From Adiantum capillus-veneris (Eukaryota; Streptophyta; Polypodiopsida; Polypodiales; Pteridaceae): a DNA stretch of 64,000 nucleotides. Under the pieces are notes generated by a model, which was not told the origin of the DNA, searched no databases, and saw nothing but the letters and a program-made list of their open reading frames with translations. This document shows, piece after piece, positions 42,201 through 52,093 of the stretch. A program made the position numbers and the translations under genes. Where the stretch lies: the NCBI GenBank assembly GCA_014529385.2, contig CM043966.1, positions 85,145,087 to 85,209,086 of the forward strand. The letters are read 5' to 3'. Numbering within the stretch: the stretch's first letter is position 1; every line of letters begins with the position of its first letter.

Positions 42201-44435
42201 TCTGGGTGGGGTTCATAACAATTCCTCTCAACTTTGAGACCTACTTTGGGGCATGCTTCAAGTGTATCAAATTTGGTCATTTTGCCAAGGACTGCCCCAT
42301 GAAGTCTAAAGTAAGTGAGAATCCCAAAGCGCAAGATTCCACCATTAGGGTTGGCAATCAAGTCCAGGCTAGGGAGGGAGCTCAAGTAGAGAGCGAGAAA
42401 CAAATGGAGGATAATAAAGAGGCAAGACTAGGGGAGGGAATGGAGGCTATGATATGTGACAAAGAAGACACAGAAGTGTGGGGGAAGACTGTGGAGAAGC
42501 AAAGTGTCACATAGCAAATCCCTGAATGCGCAAACAATGAAAATGATTTTGTCTCTCATTCATCTACACCTAAGCTAGTTACGGTAACAACTACGACGGT
42601 AGTGCGTGTCCTAGGGTTGAAAAGGGTTAAGAGGGTGAAGGCAATGGCAAGGGAAATCAAGATGGTGGAGGCCGCTAGTGCCTTGAAAGGGAAGGGCACT
42701 AGGGTTTGCATTTATTAGTTTGAGTTAATCCAAATCAAGCTCAAACGAGTATATTTTTTTTTAAAAATACACACTGAAAGCTTCATTATGCAATATTGTA
42801 GGCTTCTTAATGTTAAACATGCTTGAAGCGAGGCTAGGGTTTCTGTCAAGCTCTATTGCAAGAAGCTGGGAAGTGGGTGGTAGGGAGAGGTCTCGGTGCT
42901 ATAGGGGTTAACCAGGGTGAGGTGCCTGAAACTGAGGGTGATAGGGTGGTCCCGTCTCTATAGAGATAAACCCTCACCTCTGTTTCCGGAGTGGTGCACA
43001 CAAAAGATGCCAAACTGGAATTCCCAGAGAGTTGGGATCCCGTGGTGTTATGAGCACTTGCTTAATTTTTGTTGGGCTTGCTTGATTCGTCCTCTCTCCT
43101 TGCCAAGGTTCTTGAGTGGCATGTGATGCAAGGCATGTAACCTCTTGTAGAAGGGCTTCTCACCAGCTTTCACTTGCATGGTGTGTGTGGTTTGGGATGT
43201 TGATGGAGTGGTGCTAGTTTTGCGCGTCGAAGGATTGGTCTTTCGACTTCGTGAGTGATGTGTTGGCTTCCTTTTGTGCTATGATTGGTATTGCTTACTG
43301 GTTGCACGACCATTCCTATGTGTGAGCCGTATGACTCACGGGTGGCTAAGGTGTGTTGGCAAGGACGGTGCCAAAATTTTCCTCGTATCTAGAAGCTCGA
43401 CTGGTGATGACGTTGGGATTTGTCTTCTTTGGACTGTCTATCGATTGCATAATGGACATGTATCTCCATTCATGATGGCGTCTCGAGGGAAGGCACCTAA
43501 GGGGTGTGGGTACCCATGGGATCATTACAAAAGGGTGTGAATTGATCTAGAGATAGTTAAGGGGTTGATCTAGAGATAGTTAAGGGGCTCCTCAATCAAC
43601 AAGAGGTCTTACACACAAGCATAGGCTAAAGCCCGAAACCTTAACATTCTACCAGCATGGGGATGTATAGGTGGCATATAACCATGTGGTAGCATGTGGA
43701 AAAGGCACCTGAGCGTTGTGGGTACCCATGGGATCATTACTAAAGGGTGTGACCTGATCTAGAGATAGTTAAGGGACTCTTAAAGTGCCTTGAAAGGTCA
43801 CCCACGAGTTTGTTGATTGGGCTAATTTGGAGCCTCTATGTAATGTCATGCATGATGCCTACACTACCTCTATATAATCAGCCTGCTTGTACACACTTTT
43901 GCTTAATCAATCAATCAAGTATGTGTCTATATTCTACTCTACTTTCATTTGTGTATTTTTAAGTGTTATTTCCCATGCTAACGCCATGGATGGTTTTCTA
44001 ATCTACCCTCCCTAAACTTATCATAGAAATCTTTGCTCCTACGGCTTATTTTCGTACTTTGTAAGAGTGGCTCCCTTTAAAGCAACGGTCTCTACGGGGT
44101 GGCTTCCCTTGTAGCATCGAACTGATAAAAATGATTTTCCACAGCTTAGCCTAAACATGGGTTGTTTGTAATTGCAAAAAAAAAGAAAAACTTAGTAAGG
44201 CTCTTATTTATTAAGCTATAGTTATGATAATATGGATTGTTTTCTTAACATTGTGAGTTTGCAAATTGTTTTTAATGATGCAATTGTCAATCACATTCTC
44301 AATTGTTTTACCAATTACAGGGGAGACATTGCATTTTGCTCAGAGGAATGTAGACATCGCCAAATCTTAATTGATGAAACACGCTCTTCAAGAGCTTGTA
44401 GGAAAGGAGGAGCCGCTTTGGGGACCACTCCATGA
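35131..44435 (+). CDS. FCS-like zinc finger (FLZ, DUF581) protein, two exons, 271 aa
   Basis: Exon 1 is 35131-35831 and exon 2 is 44321-44435. The donor (ACAG|GTACTATC) and acceptor (CAATTACAG|GGG) join Arg-234 in frame, giving 816 nt including TGA. The zinc finger is split by the intron: CFLCKRRLRHERDIFIYR (residues 217-234) from exon 1 and GDIAFCSEECR (235-245) from exon 2 together give the complete CxxC ... FCS ... C pattern. The N-terminus is low complexity, His-rich (about residues 84-110) with seven Met in a row (152-158). FLZ proteins are plant adaptors whose finger binds SnRK1 kinase subunits in sugar/energy and ABA signalling. The ATG lies in a good context (GCCCGCCATGG); a second Met is two codons later. 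The 8489-bp intron is filled with transposons, yet the joined frame is intact, so the gene is probably functional. Confidence 0.9.
35584..35604 (+). repeat. (ATG)7 coding trinucleotide repeat in FLZ exon 1
   Basis: Seven ATG codons in the reading frame encode Met 152-158. Length variation here would alter the protein without shifting the frame. Confidence 0.93.
35887..35989 (-). repeat. tRNA-like (SINE-like) unit 1 in the FLZ intron
   Basis: On the minus strand: AATTGGTTATTGAAG (A-box-like) ... GTCTTGAGTTCAAAACTC (B-box-like), then a GGATACATTTTTGAGGTC tail. The same layout recurs at 36040, 39285, 39396 and 41131 and in CACTA 2. Confidence 0.5.
36040..36111 (-). repeat. tRNA-like (SINE-like) unit 2, cut by the Harbinger-like insertion
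   Basis: The B-box-like part (CTTGAGATCAAGACTCC on the minus strand) and the tail with GGGATTGTCC are present. The A-box half is absent where the Harbinger-like terminus begins at 36112. Confidence 0.45.
36572..38407 (-). CDS. PIF/Harbinger transposase with fused SANT/Myb-like and DDE domains, 611 aa
   Basis: Residues 1-175 are Pro/Ser-rich, with basic clusters (TKRKE, KKPKASKKK) that look like nuclear signals. Residues 178-255 form a trihelix/SANT-like DNA-binding region (WKDWWVDQLIHIRG, RKKWQAVLQQYRQDK, NSISGNDRR). Residues 262-505 are the HARBI1-like DDE domain: FRKAVPIQDRVAIALTRLAT, GAIDGSHIPI (Asp350), LVGDCAYPARPY (Asp426), RMPIERAFGMLKARF (Glu465) and CFVLHNLCI. All three catalytic residues are present and there is no internal stop. 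The start chosen is the Met at 38407, because TTTTGCGTTGTAG just upstream looks like a 3' splice site; an in-frame Met 15 codons upstream (38452) is possible. In known PIF/Harbinger elements these two domains are usually separate proteins, so a single ORF is unusual. Confidence 0.85.
   Translation of the reverse strand: MDSNPNQFIDSQREDDDPILSQPPFSQSTFYPFPHPSFHMPPHGYQAMMNSPSISPNSPFMFRPPNYGSPTLNAHSPHSTMATHPSHPSPPLSVTSPNSNMDAAPDHVASTPSPNPTPNAMRASQHKASRAKPTKRKEATNEEVVLQNETATKKPKASKKKSTIDLGDDDDGDNKKSKWKDWWVDQLIHIRGGMNEEFNNPGKQGINLWAKVATKLAATYPEFDKDSESCRKKWQAVLQQYRQDKVHNSISGNDRRQKKSTNFRKAVPIQDRVAIALTRLATRDGLLGLGDTYGCAKSTSCGIVLDFCKAIVKSGLRDLYIRWPTSSRLVTLAREFEAARGIPFVVGAIDGSHIPIIAPRDNHVDYFNRKGFHSILLQLTVSANCSIWNYDVGWAGSVHDSLNFTRSELGQRCAKGDLGNYCLVGDCAYPARPYMLVPFKGCKEGLSRLKYYWNFIQSSTRMPIERAFGMLKARFRILLKRSDMNLRYVPDLVAACFVLHNLCIHHGESFDMEWVREAEAELAGHVGHATEDRRAGATSMMELMATREIGVEEAMERAQGSDEGGSNDLGVGSERRDNIAKAMYKEQARMNVQEFFGNEALEELDSSSSSS
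38833..39005. repeat. Poly-G tracts near the Harbinger-like right end
   Basis: G13-A-G10 at 38833-38856 and G12 at 38994-39005. Confidence 0.9.
39217..39284. repeat. Purine microsatellite (GA, GGA, GAA)
   Basis: AGAGAG, then GGAGGA, then AGAAGAAG in succession. It lies next to the two tandem SINE-like units. Confidence 0.85.
39285..39520 (-). repeat. Two tandem tRNA-like (SINE-like) units in the FLZ intron
   Basis: On the minus strand each unit reads TAGATTGGTTATCCAATTT or TAGATTAGCTACCTAATTT (A-box-like, close to the tRNA D-arm), then about 30 bp later TTGAGTTCAAGACTCG or TTGAGTTCAAGCCTCG (B-box-like), then a GAC/ATCTATG/TCTTGGG/TTGTTCCTAC tail. The inverse B boxes at about 39348 and 39455 are 107 bp apart. 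The arrangement fits tRNA-derived SINEs. No poly-A tail or target duplication was established. Confidence 0.55.
39521..41130. other. FLZ intron stretch without recognisable element
   Basis: No coding sequence is supported. Two related blocks of about 65 bp (about 40438-40503 and 40613-40682, with CTCATTGG ... CCAATAGGAAT) suggest a decayed repeat. Confidence 0.5.
41131..41265 (-). repeat. tRNA-like (SINE-like) unit with a duplicated B-box part
   Basis: The segment has TGTAGGAACAAT at one side and two successive TTGAATTCAAGACC blocks (about 41178 and 41211), followed by TCAAGAGGGAAGTAATGATTA. It is a diverged relative of the other units. Confidence 0.4.
41499..42720 (+). pseudogene. LINE (L1-type) ORF1 fragment with DUF4283-like part and CCHC knuckle
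   Basis: Frames at 41499-41996 (one stop), about 42010-42200 and 42206-42514 together give LTLVFGFSGRIPNRYERIQW, KILNKGPLIFNE, VLWEPVFDSAKSL and VWVGFITIPLNFE, then CFKCIKFGHFAKDCP, an intact CCHC knuckle. This order is typical of plant L1 LINE ORF1, an RNA-binding protein. No endonuclease or reverse transcriptase follows, so the copy is truncated as well as frameshifted. It sits in the FLZ intron in the same orientation as the gene. Confidence 0.7.
42721..44320. other. 3' part of the FLZ intron without recognisable gene
   Basis: No supported frame. It contains the direct repeat listed at 43491-43776. The intron ends with a pyrimidine-containing tract and CAATTACAG at 44312-44320. Confidence 0.55.
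43491..43776. repeat. Direct repeat of about 75-95 bp, two copies
   Basis: The block AAGGCACCT ... GTGGGTACCCATGGGATCAT ... GATCTAGAGATAGTTAAGGG occurs at 43491-43588 and 43702-43776. The first copy has an extra duplication of GATCTAGAGATAGTTAAGGG. Confidence 0.88.
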
Positions 44436-44847
44436 AAGTGGCGTCATTTAACATTGACAAAACTCTTCTTCATTTTCCAAGTGAGGCCTTTCTCGAAAAA
44501 GCTAAAAAGATCTTGTAAAACTGAGAAAAGAATGTCTTTCTCTTTCTAGGGATCCTCCATGTGAGGCCTTACCAAAAGCCATTGGTGATGAGGTCTTGAG
44601 AAACTTTTGCCTTGTGAGAATAGAACTAGATTGTTATCTTTAGCAACCTCTTGAGGATAACAAAAAACAGCCTTGCTTCTTCCAAATGCTGTTTCCTTCA
44701 TAATATTTAAAGTTTTGGCCTACTTTATAGGGTAAATATGTAAGGCTTATGTCTGCATTTATGGTCTTGTTGGAACTTCCCAAGGATTTTCTAGAAGGTT
44801 TTCTTTCCATTTTGTATTTAAGAGCTACTTTATGCATACATGGCATC

Positions 44848-44853
44848 AATAAA
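44848..44853 (+). terminator. Candidate polyadenylation signal of FLZ
   Basis: AATAAA about 413 bp after the FLZ stop codon, downstream of T-rich sequence. Plant poly(A) signals are loose, so this is only the best-looking candidate. Confidence 0.35.
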
Positions 44854-45508
44854 AGTGGGATAAATTGTTATTCTAGTTTCATCTTCAAGATGGACTAGGT
44901 ACATACTTTCTTTAGTAACGACACGAATGTCTCGTGTACTTGAGGGGTGCACTTACAAGAAACCATCTATATCACGTGCGCTCAAATGGTTTATTTACAT
45001 ATTGTGAGGCAATAAAATGATCCTTTTTTTTGTTAACCTTATGAGTTTTTCTTAGTTTTCAAAAAAAAATCCTCTTTTGTAAGTAAAATAATAATTTTAA
45101 GTAAAGGAGAGTTCTTTTTCTCTCAAGATTGGTATCAATTGAAACCTTAAAGTTCTTACAACCTTTTACTAATTGATCACTTCCTTTTTTGGAGGAAGTA
45201 AAAAAGATCGAACAAAACAATTTAAGCGAGACTAAATAAAATCAAGCGAGACTGACCAACAAGATTCAACATGGACAATTGTGAGCCCCATCACAATTGT
45301 ATGAGGACACTATTAAAGTTATAGCCTCTCAAGAGAATGGTCCATTGTGTTCCCAATATATATTTTGGCTTTAGGTATCTTAGTTGTCAAAGTTCTAGGT
45401 AGGTCAGGTTGTTGAGGGGGTACTTAAGGGCCCCCAAGATAGTATATAAGAACTACCTTCCCCCCATTGCATAATCATCAATTCATTACCGAGTTGGTTG
45501 GTTTATTA

Positions 45509-45510
<2 letters not shown>

Positions 45511-45586
<76 letters not shown>
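45511..45586. repeat. (CT)n(AT)n compound microsatellite
   Basis: About 21 CT units followed directly by about 16 TA units. Confidence 0.95.
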
Positions 45587-45587
<1 letters not shown>

Positions 45588-45963
45588 TTCTGCATTGACT
45601 TTGATAGAAACCTTCCTTCAAAATGAGTTGGTAGATGAAGTGAACGTGGATGCATGTCTTTGAGAGCGCCAACATTGGAAAAAGGAATAGTGAAAACAAA
45701 CGAAACATTTTTAAGCTGCAAAACAATGACCCCCACACCATTGTTGACCACAACCCTATCAGTATTCACCCTCATAATTGTAATACAAAATGTAACCTAC
45801 TTGCCATAATAAAGTGCAACTTTTAAGAAGTGGTCTTGCAAAATGTCTGTTCTTTTACAAGTTTGTGAAAGGTTGAATACTATAGAGGAATGATGTGTTG
45901 TTAGTAAGAGGTGAGAGTATACCACATAGAAATTGCAAGTTTCTCTTTCATTTCCATGTCTGT

Positions 45964-45966
<3 letters not shown>

Positions 45967-46021
<55 letters not shown>
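45967..46021. repeat. (GA)n microsatellite, about 27 units
   Basis: Uninterrupted GA run. Confidence 0.95.
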
Positions 46022-46023
<2 letters not shown>

Positions 46024-46699
46024 TGTGTAGATTTACCTTGCCCCAACAATATAAACCTTGGTATACATGCAACTTGTGGATCACTTTATAGGAAGGTTAT
46101 CTTTAAGTATTTCCTATTTCATAAGGCCAAAAAGACTCCTCAAAATACAATCCTATCCCTCAATGAGGAAGGATACACACCCACATGGGCTATATTAGAG
46201 AAGAGACAATAGACATCTACATATTTAATACATAATACTATTTGAGATATAAATATAATAGACCATATATAACCAATGGGTGGTAGTGGGTTGGTTTAGG
46301 GTGGATGACAAATGCATTGTTTGACCCATGTAGGGTTTTTTATATGAAACCATCAATTTTTGAGGTGAAACAACATTTATTGCAAAAACATTTATTGATG
46401 TCTCAAGAAAACCAATATAAACTTCCTTAAAGGTTTGCCTATCTACCTAGTTCACTAAGGTAATATTAGAGAGCCAAAAACACAATGTATCAACCACGTT
46501 TCATGCAAACTCCACGTGTTGGGATAAGCCTATAGTGGTGACAATGCATTGATCAAGTCCCTTGGCCTCTAACGGGTTGTTGAATAAATTTATTTTTATG
46601 AGCTCTTTTTTGCTCTAAGCGAGCTCTTTTTTGCTAAAATGATTGATATACTTCAAAAGTTCCATCGGTAGATGTAGATAATAGAGAATCATCGAGAAT

Positions 46700-47960
46700 A
46701 TGTTACAGATCAGGTACATACTTCTTGAGTAAGCTGACGTAAAAAACATTATGTACCTTTATGTGTGGTGGTAACAAGAGTCTGTAAGCTTGATCATTAA
46801 TTAGCTCTGTGATCACAAAAGGTCCACAATATCTAACACTTAGCTTCTTACACTTACCCATTGATAAAGAACTATGTTTGAGTTTCACCCTTAAAAATAC
46901 CATATCACCCTCTTCAAAAAGTCTACGACAGAACGTCTTGGGTCAGCATAACTCTTCTGTCTATCTTGAGCAGTCTTAATATCTTGTCATATAAGATTGG
47001 TTTATAGTTGTATTTCACCAACATTTCTTTGGATGCTTGAACTCGTATGAGAGGGTCTGTCCATTTGAGTGGAGTAAAACACTCTTGTCGTATAATGCTT
47101 GAAAAGGAGACATCCCAATTGAGCGTTGGAATGAGAAATTATACGCAAATTCAACCAAATACAAATATCTAGTTTATTTACTCTGCTCATGCATACAATA
47201 AGCTCTTAACATGTCTTCAATGATTTGATTTGTTCTTTCTGTTCGTCCATCAGTTTGAGGATGATAAGCAGTACTAAAGGCTAACAGGGTTCCTGTAGGT
47301 GAGAAGAACGCTTTCCAAAAATTAGAGGTGAACTTCGCATTACGATAAAAAATTATCCATTGAGGTAAACCGTAATACATGACAACACCTTTCATGAAGA
47401 TTTGAGCTATATCCTTAGCCGTAAATGTTGTCTTGATTGAAAATAAACGGGTCATTTTTGTAAGCATATCAATAACCACTAAAATAGAGTCATATCCCAG
47501 AGATGTAGGAAGTCCAGTAATAAAATCCATGGATATGCATTCCCATTTCATTTGTGGAGCATCAATAGGTTGAAGCTTACTAGGGTATCGAATCCGTTCA
47601 GCTTAATACGTTGACATGTTAAACGTCTTGTAACATAGTTCAACACAACAAGCTTTAGTCCTGGCCAAAAGAAACTCTTTCTTACAGTAGAGTAATACTT
47701 AATGTATCATGGATGTCCTACTATAGGTAAATCATGAGCTTCCGGTAATATTTGAAGTTTGATTCCATCTGGATTTGGAATACAAAGACGGGTACCAAAG
47801 TAAAGCTCATCTCCTTCAATATGGAAGCCTTTGATTTGCCTTTCTTGCTTCTTTGTGCGATTATTTAAGTTCATCAAATACTGGATTTTTATGTAATACT
47901 ACAGATCCTGAGTCATACCTTCTCGAATAAGGTCAAGTAAAGAAGTATAGATGTTGTGAC
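46700..47960 (-). pseudogene. Chromovirus integrase, second catalytic Asp lost
   Basis: Frame 47551-47174 encodes WECISMDFITGLPTS, VVIDMLTKMTRLF and HPQTDGRTERTNQIIEDMLR. The second Asp motif, normally S-D-R-D-A-K-F, reads FYRNAKF, so the catalytic residue is gone. Frame 46903-46703 carries the C-terminal GPF module (YCGPFVITELINDQAYRLLL, HNVFYVSLLKKYVPD). Upstream zinc-module sequence at 47560-47960 is broken by stops. Confidence 0.82.
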
Positions 47961-48119
47961 AGCCGCCACAATACTCTTCCTGCTCAAGGCTTCGGCCACA
48001 AGATTTTTCTTTCCAGGTTTATATTCAATTTATTCACATAACAACTCCATCCATCTTCATTATCGTATATTAAGGCCAGGTTGGGTGTAGATCCACTTCA
48101 GGCTTTTATGATCGATATG

Positions 48120-48412
48120 TAGTTCAAATCTCTTTCCAAGAAGATAATGTCACCATACTTTAAGAGCATGCACAACGGTCAATAATTCCAAGTCATGCGT
48201 AAGGTAATTAACTCATGTATACGTAACTTAAGAGACTCATAAGCTACTGGTTTTCCTTCTTGAGAAAGAACGCCACCAATTACTTGTCCACTTGCATCAG
48301 TGACCACAGTGAATGTCTTTGAGAAGTCTAGAAGCTGTAGTATTGGAGCATTTACCAAAGCTTCTTTATGTTTCTCAAAACTAGCCTGTGCACGTTCATT
48401 CCAAGTAAACAC
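48120..48412 (-). pseudogene. Chromovirus RNase H fragment
   Basis: FTWNERAQASFEKHKEAL, APILQLLDFSKTF and VVTDASGQVIGGVLSQEGK. The TDAS catalytic Asp is kept, in contrast to the Tat elements in this window. The frame degrades near 48179. Confidence 0.82.
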
Positions 48413-48429
48413 TTTAGCCTTCTTAAGTG

Positions 48430-49100
48430 TATTAGTCGATGTGGAGATGCAATCTTAGCCTATCCTTGAATAAATGTACGATATCATCTTATCAGACCAA
48501 GAAAGCCACGTACTTATTGTACTAATTTTAGTGTAGGCCAAGCTATAACAACTTTAATCTTACTTGGATCAGTAGAAACACTATCCTTGGATACAATAAA
48601 TTCCAAATATTTCTCCTTGTTAATGAAGAAGATGCATTTGCTATGTTTGGCATAAAATTGATTTTGACGGAGAAGTTTAAGTCCTCGCCGCACATGTTGT
48701 TCATGTTCTTCTCTGTTTCTTGAGTAAACCAGGATATCATCAAAGAAGATAAGAACAAAATCATCAAGATTCTCTCGAAACACATCGGTCATGAAACGAT
48801 TAAAAGTTGCAGGAGCTCTGGTAAGTCCAAAAGGCATAACTGTAAATTCATAATGTCCAAAAAGAGTATTAAATCCTGTCTTTGGTATGTCCTCCTCCTT
48901 GATTCAGATTTGGTAATACCCTGACTTAAGATCAATCTTTGTGAAGATAGAAGCTCCATGTAATCGGTTAAGCAGTTCATCAATCCTTGGTATTGCATAC
49001 TTATTCTTGACTGTCACCTGGTTCAATCCACGATAATCAATACAAAGACGTAGAGTACCATCCTTCTTTTGATTAAAGAGAACAAGAATACTCATGGAGA
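48430..49100 (-). pseudogene. Chromovirus reverse transcriptase, frameshifted
   Basis: First frame (49095-48904): [45 protein letters not shown]. After a shift, frame 48837-48514: MPFGLTRAPATF, LDDFVLIFFDDILVYSRN (FFDD polymerase site), FYAKHSKCIFF and DPSKIKVV. The polymerase Asp pair is present but the domain is split. Confidence 0.85.
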
Positions 49101-49462
49101 AATGATGGGTCGAATGAAGCCTTGTTCAAGAAGTTGAGCTAATTGCTCCTTGAGTTTCGCAAATTCAGGTACTGACATTTTGTAAGATCTACGGGCAACT
49201 GGTTGATCTCCTGGAGTAAGCTCTATTCATGATCGTCATCACACTTTGGTGGTAACTGCGAAAGTTCTTCGGGAACTACATTATCAAATTTTGTTCTCCA
49301 TTCGGGTTCAGATGAGTCTAGATTCTTCTCCTTAGGGTTAAGCTTTACTGCATAAATCATTTCATTCTTCCTATGACTCTTCATAAGTTTGGTAAAGTTC
49401 ACTAGTCTGAGCTTAGGCTTCCCCTGTTTCCCAGTAACTGTCACCCTTGAGTTTTGGTTGTT

Positions 49463-49810
49463 TTAAAAAGTCAATGAAGCGTCTTTAGAATGGATGTGAG
49501 CATTATTGGCTTTAAGCCAATCTATTCCTAGAATTCCATCGTAAATTCCTACGAGTAAGACTCTGAAGTTTGCAGAAGTATTATGACCATCTAAGATAAA
49601 GTTCAAGTTACCCATTGAAGTAGAAGATTTAACCTTCCTACCCGTAGCTAATTCTTCTGTAAGGTCTGTGTCAGGGTGTTTATGCAAAATGAGGTTTCTG
49701 ATGCACTTAGGAGATATGGAAGAATGTGTACTCCATGAACCAATCAATAAGGTAGAATGGTTACCTTGATACTTTGTTGGGGTTTGAATAACTGAAAACT
49801 GTTCATTCAC
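49463..49810 (-). pseudogene. Chromovirus protease domain, catalytic Asp lost
   Basis: Residues read STLLIGSWSTHSSISPKCI where the family has L-I-D-S-G-S-T-H: Asp is Gly and Gly is Trp, removing the active site. The later GILGIDWLKANNAHI block is well conserved. Confidence 0.75.
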
Positions 49811-50942
49811 TCCCGTTGCAGCATGAACATACGCGTTTGCCTGATTTCCTTCATCTCTAGCCCCTTGAGCTCTGTTAACTTGAGGTCTTCCTTGAGGTCT
49901 TTGATTTCCTCCTCCTCCTGGACAAGGTTGATGATTAACATTCTCGTTGTTGTTATTGCTAACAAGCGGTCCATTCCGAACAAAAGGTGGATTGCTTGGT
50001 CTAAAATTCTTTTCCCTTGGTTTTGAGGTTGTCTCTGGTTTTGGTTAAAGTTTTGCTGATTGAAGTTCCTCTGAAGTGTCGATGGTTTGGGTCTAAAATT
50101 TCCAAAGTTCGAATTTGGATTGAAGTTTCTATGTTCATGATTGTCCACCAATCCTCTGAAGCTTAAATTGTTGTTAAATGGACAATCCTTAGATTGATGA
50201 CCAAGATAAAGATAAGTGTAGCACAAATGATCCTGTCTGGCTTTTATGCGTAATAAGTTCTCTCTTATTTGTTGTGGATTTACAACTCTGTGTTCCTCCT
50301 TGAGACAAGCTCTTTTGATTTCACGAACAGGAACATGTTTCTCTTTTTGATAGTAGATCAAGCTATTTCAATGGTTTTGCATGCATCAAGGACATCTACA
50401 AAGTTGGCAAGACGAAGACTCAGGAGTCTAGTCTTCATAAGATTAAGTAACACTGACACGAATTGAGCTACCTTGACCTCTTGAGTCATCCCTGCTGGAG
50501 CATACTTGACAAGGGTTAAGAAAATGTTGATAGTATGATTCGAGATCTCTGGTTCCTTGAGTGCAATCAAGAAACCTATCCATAAGAATCTGAATGATAG
50601 ACTTTGTTTTGATAGTTCTTCTTGAGCTGGATTTTAAGTTAGTCCCAAGCTGCAACATTTTTTTCTGTGCAATGGTCTCTCCACCAATGCTTGGCTATCT
50701 TCTCTAGTTTAAACTTAGCAATGATAGCTTTGTTTATTGCCTGACAAATGGACTAAATCAATGTAGTCATCCATGCGCTCAATCTAATCTTCAAGAACTT
50801 TGCCTACATCTCTTCCTTCCCCGCTAAAATTCCCAGGTTGAGACTTGCAAAGTATAGCATCAATGTCTCTATCGATGATGGTGTGTTGATGAACAATAGG
50901 CGCATTTGCGTTAGCAGTAGCTGCATTTCCTCTAGGAGGCAT
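49811..50942 (-). pseudogene. Chromovirus gag with altered zinc knuckle
   Basis: The ATG at 50942 opens MPPRGNAATANANAPIVHQH and PGNFSGEGRDVGKVLED. The frame then has stops, continuing near 50570-50358 with TLVKYAPAGMTQEVKVAQFV and at 50361-49807 with a Gln/Asn-rich region. The knuckle reads CYTYLYLGHQSKDC, so the second Cys of CxxCxxxxHxxxxC is Tyr. Gag would form the virus-like particle. Confidence 0.75.
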
Positions 50943-51158
50943 GGTAACTTACTACACCATATCAACCAAGGTCACACATAATAAAATATTCTAATCCGCT
51001 CGAAGTCCTTAAATCAAATAGAATAGACAATTGAAGATAAGATGAGAGAGAATTAGGAGAAAGAATAACAAATAATTTGATCCAATTTCTACATCGCAAA
51101 ACTTTGGGTTTTCAAAAAGTTTACGAGTGTCTTGAAAGTTTCTAATAAATCCAAATGG

Positions 51159-51973
51159 CTATGACATAATGCACTCGGTAATATCCATTGTGACATCCTT
51201 CCACCAATGGAGTATACTTATCCCATTCCTTGAGTATGTCAAATGGGTGATTCCAATAATCCTTTGTGGTCTTTGGTTGGAACATCTCTTTGTTGGCGTG
51301 TGAGTCATACCTTTTTTGAGGAATTTGTTTGTCACAGGTATCCCCATTTTGGTGTGAACAATTGCCTTCAAGTACCCGAAGTAATCATCGAAGTAGGCAG
51401 ATTCTTTTGAAAACACATCTGGCACGTCCCATCCAACTGAGCTGTGTATCTTTGCACAATCTGCAAGGCACTGAGATCTCTTGTAGGCATTGTATAAAAA
51501 TTTTACATTGCGAGGATTGTAGATTAGTGACTTTCCAAACAAGTCAAAGAACAATTTTCAGGGTACCGGGCTAAAGGAATGTCGATCGTTGTTTTCGCAT
51601 TGCCGTCCCTATACATTAAACATAACAATGTCAAAGCATCCTGCAGCCATACTAAAGGAAGTATGTTTCTGGCCATCCAGGTTTCCTTTGTCAGTCTTAG
51701 GGTAAGTTCATAAGCATTTATGTACAATACTTGATTAGTGACTACAATCTCCATTCTCAACTTGGATTGTATCCACTCAATACTCCCAACAAGCGAGGAT
51801 TTATGCTGAGGTGGTCTTAACTCTTGGTTCCGTGCAGCATAATGATACCAAGCTCGAAAGGTATTTGGTACAATGAAATCCGTAGACATCAATCTTTTCT
51901 TCACTTCTCCGTTATGCGTGGTAGAGACAAGCCTTTGCACTTCCACTCCAATTTGGAAATGCTCTTCCATCAC
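51159..51973 (-). pseudogene. Unidentified protein, unit B of a tandem pair
   Basis: I do not recognise this family. Frame 51973-51524 begins MMEEHFQIGVEVQRL and contains VPNTFRAWYHYAARNQELR and WIQSKLRMEIVVTNQVLYIN. A second frame (51554-51159) continues with YNPRNVKFLYNAYKRSQC. The join, judged by comparison with unit A, needs a frameshift near 51565 and shows a stop just before LFFDLF. It is about 270 residues long with no signal peptide or membrane segment. It lies 217 bp upstream of the chromovirus gag start on the same strand. Confidence 0.5.
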
Positions 51974-52093
51974 TCAAGTTAGTTAGAATGATAAAACCAA
52001 GATTCAAACTCAAATACTATATCTTCAAAACAATGTATTATATCAAAATCAAATTTTTATAACCGCACAAGACCAAAAAGGTACATGGTGTTT

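Larger units (their letters stand above)
44854..46600. other. Intergenic stretch between FLZ and the chromovirus
   Basis: Nothing coding is supported. It is AT-rich, with a CT/AT compound microsatellite (45511-45586) and a GA microsatellite (about 45967-46020). Confidence 0.55.
46600..50942 (-). mobile_element. Chromovirus-type Ty3 retroelement, minus strand, decayed
   Basis: Minus-strand order gag, zinc knuckle, protease, reverse transcriptase, RNase H, H2C2 integrase, GPF module. The reverse transcriptase style (MPFGLTRAPATFNRFM, FFDDILVYS) and integrase (MDFITGLPTS, TAYHPQTDGRTERTNQ) are of the chromovirus branch, unlike the Tat elements at 9-17 kb. After the GPF module and VPDL a stop occurs, then HILDD is readable, but no chromodomain is intact. 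No 3' LTR is visible below 46600. Stops and shifts affect every domain. Confidence 0.85.
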
